A stretch of 64,000 bases of DNA from Mesoplasma tabanidae (GCF_002804025.1 NZ_CP024969.1:620001-684000); one strand, 5' to 3'. Shown: positions 11,670 through 22,371, counted from the first letter of the stretch. The notes: generated by a model from the sequence alone, not told the origin. Numbers and translations: made by a program.

Positions 11670-12119
11670 TTATGCTAAAACGTAATTATTTTTAATAGCA
11701 TATTCAATTGATTGAATGATTGCCTTAAATTTTTCTTGATTATCAGCAGTTACAAAATCAGGCAGTTTAAATTGTGGTCAATCATAAACATTTTCTGGTA
11801 ATGTAACTCCCAAGTTATGAAAGTAGGTTCTTTGCTCTTCAACTCATTTTGAGCTAAAGTAAAATTCTTTTGTAGAAACACTGTAAGCAATAATCATACC
11901 TATACCCGCTATTATAAATGCAACAGTAACTCCTAATAAAATATATCTATATGTTTTTATTTTCTTACTACAAGAACCTTCCTCTTTTTTATTTCCTAAT
12001 ATTGCAAATATCAAAATAGCAATTGAGGGAATAACTACTAAGAAACAAAAACCTATTGCAGCCATTGGGTTTGTTTTTTGAAGTATCCCAGGTAAATCTG
12101 TTTTCGCTAGTAAATTCAT
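11670..12119 (-). CDS. Hypothetical membrane protein in trehalose-type PTS operon
   Basis: 149 residues. The N-terminal half has two predicted helices (AAIGFCFLVVIPSIAILIFAIL and YILLGVTVAFIIAGIGMIIAY). The C-terminal half is soluble and acidic (KWVEEQRTYFHNLGV... to EYAIKNNYVLA). Not recognised. It is placed between the IIBC permease and the GH13 hydrolase on the same strand, so it may assist or regulate uptake. Start ATG at 12119 with an AAGGAAG site. Confidence 0.75.
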
Positions 12120-12159
12120 ATTTTAACTTCCTTTCTTATTTCTAAATGTTGAATATTTT

Positions 12160-13719
12160 TTATTTCAATAATTCTGCTGCTTTTACTTCAATATTAAATT
12201 TTTCAAAATATTTAACTTTTGAAAATAACATTGTTAATCCAATAGCTGTTCCTGCTGTTATCAACATAGAAATCATAAATCATGTATAACCTGTACCAAT
12301 TCAAGTATTTACACCTTCAATTTTTGATTCAACTTGAACATTCAATATTCCTAATCAAGCACCGTTACCTGAGTTTTCAGCACTCACACCAGAAATAACA
12401 GCCAATTCTAATCCTATTCCAGTAGCTATTGACGCTGCTACAAAAGGATACATGTGTTTTAAGTTAACACCATACATTGCAGGTTCAGTAACCCCTAAAT
12501 AAGCTGAAACAACTGATGGAATTCCCACATCCTTTGCTCTAGGATCTTTTTTGTTAACTAAAATTCATCCAATAACTGCACTTCCTTGTGCAATTGCTTG
12601 AGCACATGTACCAATAAATAAGAAGTTTCCTCCGTTTTGAATTGTATCTTGCACAAAAACTGCATTAAATAAGTGATGCACACCTGTCAATACAATTGGT
12701 GCATAAACAATACCAATTATAAATCCAAAGAAATATTTAGCAACATTGTTTGTAAATGCTCATGAAATTGCAAAACTTATAACAGATGCAACTATAAATC
12801 CAGCAGGACCTATAATAAACATTGCTAACACAAAAGTAGGTAATATTGTAACTAAAGGTACAATTATTTGACTAATAACTGCTGGTGATGTTCTTTTAAT
12901 TCATTTATTAATATAAGCACCTGTAATACCAATTGCAAATGCTGGAATAACTTGCGCTGTATATTGAATTTTTCAAGGATACTTCATAAATCCTCAATTA
13001 AATGCACCATCATCCATACCTGCCATAATTTGTCATATTCATTTAAAGCCACCATCTTGTGAAGCTTCTCCAGAAACTTCATAAACATTCATTAATGGTG
13101 GAACTAACAAGCATAGTCCAACAACAATCCCTAAAACTTGATCAGCTTCCATTTTTCTAAATATGCTTCAACATAAGTGAACAGGTAATCATCAGAAACA
13201 AACTTGTGCTGGAACTCATAAAAAATCATCTAGCCCCTGTCAAAATTGGTTTTGTTGAACAATAACAAAACCATTAAAGTCTGCTTCTAAAATATTTCTA
13301 AATCCTAAAATAATTCCACCTGCTACTAAAACTGGAATAATTGGTATAAATACTTCTCCTAAAAAGTTAAGAGATTTTAGAAATCATCCACCATTATTTT
13401 CATTTGCAATTGCTTTTGCTTTTTCTTTCGTTACAGCTTGAACACCTGAAACGCTTACAAACTCTTTAAAGTATTTATCGACTTCTGTTCCTATAATAAT
13501 TTGATATTGACCAGAAGACTTAAAAGTCCCTTTAACGCTGGGCATTGTTTCAACTTTTTGTTTATTAATTAAATTTTCATCTTTAATAACAAGTCTTAGT
13601 CTTGTTAAACAGTGCGTAGCTGAAATTATATTTTCAGAACCACCTAAGTATAAAACAAGTTCATTTGATCATGTTTTTAAATCAATTTTTACTTGCGGTA
13701 TTTTTTCTTTTTTACCCAT
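12160..13719 (-). CDS. treB: PTS sugar permease, EIIBC, trehalose/sucrose type
   Basis: Imports and phosphorylates a disaccharide with phosphate from PEP via EI, HPr and IIA. The 519-residue frame has a IIB domain with the phosphocysteine in ATHCLTRLRL (Cys37) and GTFKSSGQYQIIIG, then a IIC domain of about ten helices with IPIIPVLVAGGIILG and the PTS substrate motif LGVTEPAMYGVNLKH. There is no IIA domain, so IIA must act in trans. Trehalose is inferred from the downstream GH13 hydrolase and glucokinase-like gene. The promoter and a palindromic operator lie just upstream. Confidence 0.85.
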
Positions 13720-13735
13720 AATATTTGCCTTTCTA

Positions 13736-13751
13736 TTGGAAACATTTCCAA
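13736..13751 (-). promoter_or_regulatory. Palindromic LacI-type operator at the treB promoter
   Basis: TTGGAAACATTTCCAA is a perfect 7-bp inverted repeat with a 2-bp centre. It lies between the -10 box and the permease start, about where transcription begins, so bound repressor would block initiation. The adjacent gene encodes a LacI-family regulator, and the repeat resembles that family's operators (TGGAAA...TTTCCA). Confidence 0.75.
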
Positions 13752-13758
13752 CATTAAT

Positions 13759-13764
13759 ATTATA
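13759..13764 (-). promoter_or_regulatory. -10 box of the treB operon
   Basis: TATAAT on the minus strand, 40 nt before the permease start and 8 nt upstream of the palindromic operator. The region upstream is AT-rich with no clear -35. Confidence 0.5.
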
Positions 13765-13781
13765 TATAAAAAAATAAACTA

Positions 13782-14726
13782 TTAAATAATTTTAAAGAAA
13801 TTTTCCATTTTCTTGTCTTTATTTAATAATTTATTCCCAATTTTATAACCAATTAAAAAGTAATCAATAAAAATATTTATATCAGAATTCGTTAAATACT
13901 GGCTTTTCCCCATTCTTCCAATATCTGTTGTTACAAATTTATTCCTTATTTTGTTTTCCATTAAGTGCCCATAAACATACATTGATATTGTGTGTGTAGC
14001 ACTAACTATAATTTTTGGATTATGCTCTATTACTTTTTCTATGATGCTTTGTACATGTTCAAATGAATTTTGTTTTAATAAATAATTTTTAACTGTGTTA
14101 TTTTGAATAGCATTTGTAAATGACTCAGATCTGTATTTACCAGTTGTAATATCTTGTTTGTTTAAACCTATAAAAGCTATTTTTTCATTTTTATAACTCT
14201 TATCTATTTTTATTGCAAGATTTTTAAAAATTTCTTTATCATCAATATTAACAGAATTTATTCCTTCAATATTTCTGTTATATACAATCAGTTTAGTAGA
14301 TTTTATTTCTTGAATTTGCAATATTAAATTAGATGAAGTGTGTTTAGGTAATAACAATACAATTCCATAAGGATTTCTCATTGTAAGATATTTTAAATCT
14401 TTTTGATAAATTTCACTATCAGAAGAAGAAAGAAAAATAAAGAAGTTAATATTTTGCTGCGATAATGAACTTTTTACACCGTTAACAATTTCCATATTAG
14501 CTGTTTCATCATTATTATAAGGAAGTATTAAATAAACGTCTTTACTAGGCTTTTTAATATTTGATGCTGCAAAGTTAGGAATATAATTAGTTTCAGATAA
14601 AACTTTATTTATTTTTGTTTTAGCTACTTCAGAAATATTATAGTTATTAAAGTATCTTGAAACAGTTCCTATGCCAACCTCTGCTTTTTCAGCAATGTCA
14701 TGATAAGTCATTTTTTGTTTTTTCAT
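13782..14726 (-). CDS. LacI-family transcriptional regulator
   Basis: Sugar-responsive repressor of 314 residues. The N-terminal helix-turn-helix is MTYHDIAEKAEVGIGTVSRYFNN, followed by the hinge NYIPNFAASNIKK. The C-terminal part is a periplasmic-binding-protein-like sensor (VYLILPYNNDETANMEIVNGV..., FVTTDIGRMGKSQY). It has no Trp. It lies directly upstream of the trehalose-type PTS operon with a matching palindrome in between, so local repression of that operon is the likely job. It may also repress itself. The ligand is unknown. Confidence 0.9.
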   Translation of the reverse strand: MKKQKMTYHDIAEKAEVGIGTVSRYFNNYNISEVAKTKINKVLSETNYIPNFAASNIKKPSKDVYLILPYNNDETANMEIVNGVKSSLSQQNINFFIFLSSSDSEIYQKDLKYLTMRNPYGIVLLLPKHTSSNLILQIQEIKSTKLIVYNRNIEGINSVNIDDKEIFKNLAIKIDKSYKNEKIAFIGLNKQDITTGKYRSESFTNAIQNNTVKNYLLKQNSFEHVQSIIEKVIEHNPKIIVSATHTISMYVYGHLMENKIRNKFVTTDIGRMGKSQYLTNSDINIFIDYFLIGYKIGNKLLNKDKKMENFFKII

Positions 14727-14775
14727 ATTTTTCCTTTTTTTAATTTTCTATAAATTAATTATATTACTTTTATGA

Positions 14776-14800
14776 ATTAAAAAAAGTGCCTAAAAGCACT
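14776..14800 (-). terminator. Intrinsic terminator of the tpiA-gpmI operon
   Basis: AGTGC/GCACT stem with a 6-nt loop and a minus-strand T7 run, 16 nt beyond the gpmI stop. Confidence 0.85.
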
Positions 14801-14815
14801 CTAAATTATATGAAA

Positions 14816-16414
14816 TTATTTTTTAAAAAACATTGAAGGCTGAGTCATTTCTTTTGGAATTTCTAACCCCATGATATCTAAAATTGTTGGTGCAACTTTA
14901 GCAATAGCTGGATCAAATCCACTTAACTCAATTGTTTTATCAGTAACAATAATTGGTACTAAACTAGTTGTGTGTTTTTTATTCGGTCCACCATTTTCAT
15001 CAATCATAATTTCTGCATTACCATGGTCAGCTGTAATAACCATTACACCATTGTGTTTTAATACAAATTCATCATGAATACGCTTCAATTGTTCATCTAA
15101 AACTTTTACTCCTTGAACAGTTGCATCATTGTTTCCTGTATGTCCTACCATATCACAGTTGGCAAAGTTTAAAATAATTAAGTCAAATTCATCTTTTTTA
15201 ACTTCTTCTAATAATTTATCTGTAATTTCTACAGCTGACATTTCTGGTTTTAAATCATAAGTCGCAACTTTTGGTGAAGAAATTAAATCTATGCTTGCAT
15301 GCGGTAAAGAAATTTCTTCTGGTTTTGCTAAACCATTTTTAAAGTAATCATTTCCTCCATCAAAAAAGAAAGTAACGTGAGCAATTTTTTCAGTTTCAGC
15401 AATTCTTAATTGTTTTAGACCTAAACTAGAAATGTATTCTCCTAAAGTATTAGTTAATGGAGTTGGTGGATATGCTATAAATGGTGATGATACGCTATCT
15501 GCATATTTCATTGTTGAAACAAATCTGATTTTGTCTGCAATGAATTCAGCACCTTTAAATGCTTCATCACTTCATGCTGCATAATTTTTGTTTGTTATGA
15601 TTGATGCCATTTGAATAGCGCGATCAGGACGGAAGTTTGTAAAAATCATTGCGTCATTTGCTTTTAATTCTGAATCAACAACACTTGCATTGTATGCTGG
15701 TACAATCATTTCATCATCTAATCCATTTTCGTATGCTGCTTTAATATATTCAATTGGATCAGTAAATTTAGGCTGATCAACTTTTCTTTCAGTCATTGTA
15801 ATATACGCTTCTGCACTTCTTTCAAATCTTTTATCGCGATCCATTGCAAAATATCTTCCACTAATTGAAGCTATTTCACCAATGTTGTTGTTATCCTTAA
15901 TAACTTGTAATAATTGTTTAATATATTGTTCTGCTACTTTTGGAGCTGTGTCTCTACCATCAGTAATTAAATCAAATTTAATATTTTTTAAACCAAATTT
16001 AACAGCAGCTTTGTACATTGAAATCATGTGGTTCATGTGTGAATGAACTCCACCATCTGAGAATAAACCCATTAAGTGTAGTGAACTATTGTTTTCTTGA
16101 ACATATTTAAAAGTATTAACCAATACTTCATTTGTTGAAAAACCATCAACTTTTACTTCATGATTTAATTTTGCTAGAGACTCCATGTTGATTCTTCCAG
16201 CACCTAAATGAATATGTCCAACTTCTGAATTACCCATTTGTCCTTCTGGTAAACCTACTCATTCACCTGAAGCATGCGCTTTAACTCATGGGTACATATC
16301 CATCATTTCTTTTACAAATTTTTGATCAGCATTAGCAACTGCATTACCAGCGCTAGCTTCTTCAATCCCTCAACCATCTAAGATGGCCAAAATAACAGGT
16401 TTTTTAGCTTTCAT
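14816..16414 (-). CDS. gpmI: 2,3-bisphosphoglycerate-independent phosphoglycerate mutase
   Basis: Glycolytic enzyme converting 3-phosphoglycerate to 2-phosphoglycerate with two Mn2+. The 532-residue frame starts MKAKKPVILAILDGWGIEEAS (metal-site DGWG), has the nucleophile Ser in PEGQMGNSEVGH, LMGLFSDGGVHSH, TDGRDT, NFANCDMVGHTG and TADHGNAE (metal-binding Asp/His). Length matches the family (about 510-530). It starts immediately at the stop of the upstream HAD gene (TAAATG), which suggests coupling. Confidence 0.96.
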
Positions 16415-17248
16415 TTATTTCTCCTTATTGCTTTTTAGAATGTACTTGTTAACAAATTCTGCAACTGCACCTTCTGTATTTTCTTTATCTATATATATTT
16501 GGGCAACTTCTTTAATTTTTGGTTCTGAGTTTTTTAGAGCTACTCCAATTCCAGCATGTTCAATCATTGGTAAATCATTCATACCATCTCCCATTGCTGC
16601 AATATTTTTTAGTGGAATATCAAAGAATTCTGATAATCAATTAATAGCAAATTTTTTATTAATTCCAGCTGCATTAATCTCAGCAATTTTTCCATCATTT
16701 GTTGCAATATTTAAATTAAATTCTTTTTCAAATTTATTGTAAAGAGCATAATTACCGTTGAATCCCAAAATTTTAAAAAAGTTAAAATTGAAATTATCTT
16801 TAACATCTTCATATATTAGATATTCTCCATCAAAAAATTTTCCTTCTCAGTGACATTCTTCATTAAAAACATCATCAACTTTTCTTGAAAGAATAACTGT
16901 ATTTAAATCATCAACATATCCTCAGAGAATTGTTTCAGTATTTTTAACTTCTTCAAATAATTTTTTAGCTTGGTCAGATTTAATTGGACTACTTTTTAAA
17001 ACTTTTTCAGTATTCAAATCATAAATACACCCTGAGTTGCATCCGATTAAAATTGCATTTTCTTCGGCCAAATTATGTGCTTTTAAATTATTTGGTTTTG
17101 CTAAAACTGGTCTTCCAGTAACAAAAGCTACTTTAGTACCAGTTTTTATAGCATCTTGTAATGGTTTAATATTAGACTCGATAATATTTCCCATCTTGTG
17201 ATAAGAAGTACCATCCATATCTAAAACTAAAAGTTTAATTTCATTCAT
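16415..17248 (-). CDS. HAD-superfamily Cof-type phosphatase
   Basis: 277-residue HAD phosphatase of the Cof/YidA group. Motif I is VLDMDGTSYH (nucleophile Asp near residue 10), motif II VTGRP, motif III a Lys near INKKFAINWL, and motif IV MGDGMNDLPM. A C2-type cap lies between motifs II and III. It acts on small phosphorylated metabolites; the substrate is unknown. It lies between tpiA (3-nt gap) and gpmI (no gap), so a link with sugar phosphate metabolism is plausible. Confidence 0.9.
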
Positions 17249-17251
17249 TAA

Positions 17252-17998
17252 TTATTTTTTATAGTTGATTAATGCAATAAAATCGTCAGCTTTTAATGAA
17301 GCTCCTCCAACAAGTGCTCCATCAATGTTTGGTTGTGACATTAATTCAGCAATGTTTGATGGATTAACACTTCCACCATATTGAATAGTTATTTGCTGTG
17401 CAGTTGTTTCGTCATAAATTTTTGTTAAATTTTTACGAATAGCTTCACACACTTTTTCAGCATCTTCACTTGTTGCAGTTTTTCCTGTTCCAATAGCTCA
17501 GATTGGTTCGTAAGCAATAATTGTTTTTAATGCATCTTCTGCACTAATTCCTTTATAAGCTTTTTTAATTTGTGCATTTACAAATGTAACAGTTTTTTTA
17601 GCTTCTTTAGTTTCTAAAGTTTCACCACAACAAATAATTGGTGTCATACCTGCAGCTAATAATGCAGTAGCTTTTTTGTTAACTGTTTCATCAGTTTCAG
17701 CAAACATTTCTCTTCTTTCTGAGTGACCAATAATAACATATTGTACTCCTACTTCTTGTAACATTGAAATTGAAACTTCTCCAGTGAATGCTCCTTTTTC
17801 TGCAAAGTGAACATTTTGTGCAGCAATTTTAACATTTTTTGCTTTTTCAATTCCTGTTGATAATAATGTAAATGGTAATCCTAATCCTGCAACTACATCT
17901 GATTTTTTAGCAGCTTTGTCAACTTTTTTTAAGAAAGTAACAAGTTCAGCATTAGTTCCGTTCATTTTTCAATTCCCGAAAATTACTTTTTGTCTCAT
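17252..17998 (-). CDS. tpiA: Triosephosphate isomerase
   Basis: Interconverts dihydroxyacetone phosphate and glyceraldehyde 3-phosphate. The 248-residue frame starts [15 protein letters not shown] (catalytic Lys), has VIIGHSERR (catalytic His), [14 protein letters not shown] (catalytic Glu) and [10 protein letters not shown]. Length is standard. First gene of tpiA-HAD-gpmI; ribosome binding site AGAGGAG. A TATAAT lies 34 nt upstream of the start. Confidence 0.97.
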
Positions 17999-18031
17999 GA
18001 TATTTCTCCTCTTGTTTTTTGTACATTTTTA

Positions 18032-18037
18032 ATTATA
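18032..18037 (-). promoter_or_regulatory. -10 box of the tpiA operon
   Basis: TATAAT between the lipoprotein terminator and the tpiA ribosome binding site. At 17-bp spacing there is only a poor -35 (TTCATT). Confidence 0.5.
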
Positions 18038-18061
18038 TAACAAATAAGAAAATCAATGAAA

Positions 18062-18092
18062 TAAAAAAGATAACAACATTTAAGTTGTTATC
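18062..18092 (-). terminator. Intrinsic terminator of the lipoprotein gene
   Basis: Perfect 9-bp stem GATAACAAC/GTTGTTATC, 6-nt loop, then minus-strand T6, 8 nt past the stop codon. Confidence 0.88.
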
Positions 18093-18099
18093 AAATCTT

Positions 18100-20625
18100 T
18101 TAAGCACCTACTCAAGTATTAACTTTAGTTTCTTGAATTGCATTACCATATTTAAATCTTAAAATTGCATATTGAGATCCAAATAACTTATTTTTGATTT
18201 TTGGTTCAATAACTCAGTTAAATATACCATCATTAATAGAAACTTCTTCAATAAACACGTTAATTTTTTCTTCTGTGTTGCTTTCTCTATCAGAACTTGT
18301 TGCTGACACTATGCTAGAATCTAAGTCTTTTTTGTAATTATGAATTATAAACTTATATCTAAATGTAGCTCCACTAACATATAATTCTAATTTTTTTGTT
18401 GGTCAATCACCAATTTTTTCTAAATAAGGTAGCGCCCAAACATTAGCACCTATTTCAACTTTTTGATTTTTATCATCGTCTTGATATAAAGTTATCTTAT
18501 TTTTTACGTCATCTTTTGCAGTTGTTGAAATTTTAATAATTACGTATTGGCGATTTCCTTCAACACCAACTTGTCCATCAATTTCAACTTTTATGTCTGA
18601 ATTATCTGTTTCAACACCAAAGTTTTTACCTGATAAATTTTGACCATAAATTTTGTATGAATTATTAGACGGATTTCTCATATCAAAAGTTAAAGATTGA
18701 TTTTGTTCAAATTCAGCAGGCATATATCATGTACCATTATTAATAAATGATTTTTCTCCTGTAAACCCTATTTTATAAGTTAGCGCAACTTTGTAAGATA
18801 AATTTTCTTTTTTAACTCATTCAAAATAAATTTGATCGATACCATTGATTGTTGCTAAATCATTTTGAACTTGATTTTGTAGATCATCCTCTTTTCCTTC
18901 TTTTCAATTGTAATTATTTTTAATATTATTTAAAGTTTTATTAATGTGCTCTGATATATTAGTTTCTGATTTTGAAACCAAATTAAATATAGAGACTATT
19001 TCTCCATTTAATTTTAAACCAATTTGTACTTTTACATTTTCAGGTAATGCTTTAATAAATTTATAATGGAATATAAATTTTTGTTGATCTTGAGAATCTT
19101 GCATTAAACTTGTTTCAATATAAGTTGAAACGGGAAAACTATTTTCATTTCCTTGCAGTTGTGAAGTAATTACAAAAGTATCACCCTTAACTTTATCAAA
19201 ATCTTTTGTTGATATATCTAAAGTTGTTTCATGGTTTAAGTATCAACCATACTCTGATTCTAATTTAGTTGCTATTTCAGGTTTTGCCAATATTGATGTT
19301 GTAAATTCTATTCCGTCATCTTTTTCTTCTTCATCTCAGACCTTAATAACAGCTTGAATATTCTTATTGTCATTAGCCGTTAATACAATTTTTTCATCAG
19401 CGTATTTTGCTGTTATTGATGAATTATCTGAACTAACAGATATTTTCTTATTAGCTAAATTTTTACCTTTTAAATCAACTGATATAGTTTGATTTTTTCT
19501 CATGTCAATTCATTGATTTTCAATTTTATCAAAAGTTGCAGATTCGTATTTTAATAATGTTCCACTTATTGAAGGTGGTCCAAAAAAATCGTTTGAATAA
19601 CTGAATTTAATATTATATTTAAACGTCGCTTCATCCTCTCAAGAAAATTCGGCATTTAATATTCCTTCAATTTTTAAATTGGTTTCAACAGCACTTTTTG
19701 CAGAAACTGAATTCTTATATTCTTTTATTTCAAAAATGTTTTTAGCTGTTTTAATAGCATCTGAAAGATTTGTCTTAAGTTGAATTACTCCTTCAGCAGT
19801 TTCAGGCCCTTGACTTTTATCATCATATTTTATTGAAATAGTATAATTATAAGGCGCTCATTGGTCTCAAACTAAGTTTGTGCTTTTGACCCCTTTAATA
19901 CTTTCAAAGGTTTCCTTAATTATTTTAGCTGCTAATACTTTTGATTCATATTTTTTATTATCTTTACTTATAGATTGATTTGCAGCATAAATATCTGTGC
20001 TTAAATTATTTTTTATATTAATTAATACATCTTTTTTTTCTGGTCCTTGAACATTATTTTTATAAGTTAAATTAACTTCATATTTTAATTGGCTTCTTGC
20101 ATTTGCTATTTTTGCAACAACAACTTGATCAACACCACTTATTGATTTAAATTTTGATTTAATTGTTTCTTTAGCTTCTTCTTCACTTTTATAATAAGTT
20201 GTGCTCAATTCTTCAGCAAGTTTATTTACATTATTTTCATTATCTATTTTAATTATTACATCAAACTCTCCTGATGATGTTTTTGGTCAAACATAACCTT
20301 CTTTTAATTTTGCTTTAATGTGAATAGATGAGACTGAATCACTTCCGTAGATACTACCAACTAATGATTCTAAACCTTCAGTAGTTCAATCTGATTTATT
20401 CTGTATATCTGTTATTGCATCTTCTTTACTATTAAATGTTCCCTTTTCATTTAAATACTTTTGAATTTCTGCTTTTAATAATACCTGGCTGGTTTCCTTA
20501 TCAGCTGGTTTTGGATTTGTAGTTCCGCCTTTATTTTTATCACCCTTAAAAGAACAAGACACAGCTGTTGTGCTTGCTCCTCCAACAATACTAACCGCAG
20601 CTAGTAAAGTAATTGTCTTTTTCAT
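18100..20625 (-). CDS. Large repetitive surface lipoprotein
   Basis: 841 residues. The N-terminus MKKTITLLAAVSIVGGASTTA-VSC is a signal peptide with a lipobox Cys near residue 24, followed by a Lys/Gly/Thr linker, so it should be lipid-anchored on the outer face of the membrane. Residues about 55-320 hold four related units of 75-85 residues; the more similar ones end in Y-K/D-D-N/K-x-x-G-P (SYKNNVQGPE, KYDDKSQGPE, YSNDFFGPP). Another such unit lies near 570-630. Two Ig-like segments follow (QTISVDLKGKNLANKKI and SNNSYKIYGQNLSGKNF). Function is unknown; adhesion or antigenic variation would be guesses. It is monocistronic. Confidence 0.88.
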
Positions 20626-20662
20626 TTCCCTAACCTCTTTCTTATTTTTTATTAATAAAAAA

Positions 20663-21358
20663 TTAGTTAGTTAAAGGTGGCATATTTCTCAGTTTTGTAA
20701 TTTTAATATTTTTTGTTTTTAAAATTTTAAAAACTAATTCATTTTTTTTAATTGTATAGGCTAAAAAGTGTTTTATTAAATTAATAAAAACTAATTCATT
20801 ATTTTTATCACAGTCATCATTTTCATTGTTTGTAGGTTCATATTTTTCAATTCACAAAGTTAAATCAACTTCTCCATTTTCCTCAATTAGTCAATTCTTT
20901 TTGAATATATAACTTATTACTATATATAAAATTAAACTTATTAAAATAATACTTATAACCAAAAAAACAATAGTTACAATTTGAATTGGCAAAGGCAAAC
21001 TTTCTTTAAATTTGTCAATAAATACAAATCGTACAAATTTAATTACTAAAAATGGTAATGTTAAACCTAAAAGTTTAAATATTGATTTTATATTTTCTTT
21101 TTTATATAAGACTTTAATATTTTTGTTTTTAATTAAATCTTCATCATTTCTTGAAATAAATCTCAAAGTTTCAGAACTCAATAATACTATCAATATAATT
21201 GAAAAAAAATTATTCGCCTTTTCAATAATCATGTTAGTTTCTTGATAATTATTAGTTTTTATAGCTTCAAAAGATAATAGAAAGGCAAACAAAACGTATG
21301 CACAAACTATTATGTAACTTGATATATAAACTAATCTTTTAAATTTTGGTGCATGCAT
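20663..21358 (-). CDS. Membrane protein of unknown function
   Basis: 231 residues with about four helices (YISSYIIVCAYVLFAFLLSF, NNFFSIILIVLLSSETL, FKLLGLTLPFLVIKFVRFVF, IVTIVFLVISIILISLILYIV) and a soluble C-terminal tail of about 75 residues ending in NMPPLTN. The start was set at MHAPKFKR (21358) because GGAGGT lies 7 nt upstream; the in-frame ATG five codons earlier overlaps that site. Not recognised. It lies upstream of the lipoprotein, 37 nt apart. Confidence 0.78.
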
Positions 21359-21400
21359 TTTGTTAACCTCCATTTTATTTATAAATAATTTTACTCCTTA

Positions 21401-21427
21401 AAAAATAAAAAAAGCACATATGTGCTT
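21401..21427 (-). terminator. Intrinsic terminator of the tRNA cluster (possibly bidirectional)
   Basis: Perfect palindrome AAGCACATATGTGCTT with T tracts on both strands, 12 nt beyond the last tRNA. Confidence 0.82.
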
Positions 21428-21439
21428 AATTTTTTTTAG

Positions 21440-21515
21440 TGGTGGTTGTGGACGGAATTGAACCGCCGACACGCAGAGCTTCAATCTGCTGCTCTACCAA
21501 CTGAGCTACACAACC
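21440..21515 (-). tRNA. tRNA-Phe (GAA)
   Basis: Acceptor GGTTGTG/CACAACC, anticodon loop TTGAAGC gives GAA, encoded CCA. Last gene of the nine-gene cluster. Confidence 0.96.
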
Positions 21516-21517
21516 GA

Positions 21518-21594
21518 TGGCGACCCCAACGGGACTCGAACCCGTGATCTCCTCCGTGACAGGGAGGCGCGATAACCAACTTCGCTATGGGGCC
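21518..21594 (-). tRNA. tRNA-Asp (GTC)
   Basis: Acceptor GGCCCCA/TGGGGTC with one G-U pair, anticodon loop CTGTCAC gives GTC, encoded CCA; 2 nt from tRNA-Phe. Confidence 0.96.
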
Positions 21595-21601
21595 ATTAAA
21601 A

Positions 21602-21677
<76 letters not shown>

Positions 21678-21686
21678 ATAAAAAAA

Positions 21687-21779
21687 TGGCGGAAGATGAG
21701 GGATTCGAACCCCCGCTCGGGTTTCCCCGACTCTCGGTTTTCAAGACCGATCCCTTCAGCCGGACTTGGGTAATCTTCC
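21687..21779 (-). tRNA. tRNA-Ser (TGA)
   Basis: 93 nt with the long class II variable arm, acceptor GGAAGAT/ATCTTCC, discriminator G, anticodon loop CTTGAAA gives TGA, encoded CCA. Confidence 0.96.
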
Positions 21780-21815
21780 ATGTAATATTCAAGTTGCAAC
21801 CATATTATTAACTAT

Positions 21816-21892
21816 TGGTGGACCTTATTGGACTTGAACCAATGACCGTCCGGTTATGAGCCGGATGCTCTAACCAACTGAGCTAAAGGTCC
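21816..21892 (-). tRNA. tRNA-Ile2 (CAT, lysidine-modified)
   Basis: Anticodon CAT with acceptor GGACCTT/AAGGTCC and D arm TTTAGCTCAGTTGGTTAGAGC, which resembles Bacillus/Mollicutes tRNA-Ile2 rather than either Met tRNA. Two other CAT tRNAs in the cluster supply the initiator and elongator Met. TilS is expected to convert C34 to lysidine so that it reads ATA. Confidence 0.9.
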
Positions 21893-21900
21893 TTTAATTA

Positions 21901-21977
21901 TGGTAGCGGGGGCGAGATTTGAACTCGCGACCTTTCGGGTATGAACCGAACGCTCTAACCAACTGAGCTACCCCGCC
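21901..21977 (-). tRNA. Elongator tRNA-Met (CAT)
   Basis: Acceptor GGCGGGG/CCCCGCT with fully paired position 1-72, anticodon loop TTCATAC gives CAT, encoded CCA. It lacks the initiator C1-A72 mismatch. Confidence 0.93.
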
Positions 21978-21986
21978 GTAAAAAAA

Positions 21987-22062
21987 TGGTGGACCCTATC
22001 GGGATCGAACCGACGACCCCCTGCGTGCAAGGCAGGTGCTCTCCCAGCTGAGCTAAGGGCCC
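21987..22062 (-). tRNA. tRNA-Ala (TGC)
   Basis: Acceptor GGGCCCT/AGGGTCC, anticodon loop CTTGCAC gives TGC, encoded CCA. Confidence 0.96.
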
Positions 22063-22077
22063 ACAAAAAAAATATAA

Positions 22078-22154
22078 TGGTCGGGAAGACAGGATTCGAA
22101 CCTGCGACCCTTCGGTCCCAAACCGAATGCTCTACCAAGCTGAGCCACTTCCCG
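22078..22154 (-). tRNA. tRNA-Pro (TGG)
   Basis: Acceptor CGGGAAG/CTTCCCG, anticodon loop TTTGGGA gives TGG, encoded CCA. Confidence 0.96.
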
Positions 22155-22200
22155 ATACGACATGTTATTACTTTTTCAATAATAACATTAATAATTAAAT

Positions 22201-22277
22201 TGGTGCGCCCGGAGGGACTCGAACCCCCAACCTTTTGATCCGTAGTCAAACGATCTATCCAATTGATCTACGGGCGC
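22201..22277 (-). tRNA. tRNA-Arg (ACG)
   Basis: Acceptor GCGCCCG/CGGGCGC, anticodon loop CTACGGA gives ACG (A34 expected to become inosine), encoded CCA. First gene of the Arg-Pro-Ala-Met-Ile2-Ser-fMet-Asp-Phe cluster, an order familiar from Bacillus and Mollicutes. Confidence 0.96.
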
Positions 22278-22318
22278 ATTTGTTATTATTGGTACACCTT
22301 AATTTAAGGGACTTTTTT

Positions 22319-22347
22319 ATTATAAATAAGTTTTGTTAAAAAAACAA
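22319..22347 (-). promoter_or_regulatory. Promoter of the nine-tRNA cluster
   Basis: TTGTTT (-35, 22342-22347), exactly 17 bp, then TATAAT (-10, 22319-22324) on the minus strand. Transcription would begin near 22312, about 35 nt before tRNA-Arg. A palindrome CCTTAAATTAAGG (22297-22309) lies just inside the transcript. Confidence 0.7.
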
Positions 22348-22371
22348 TAGATTTTTTGCAAATTTAATTTT

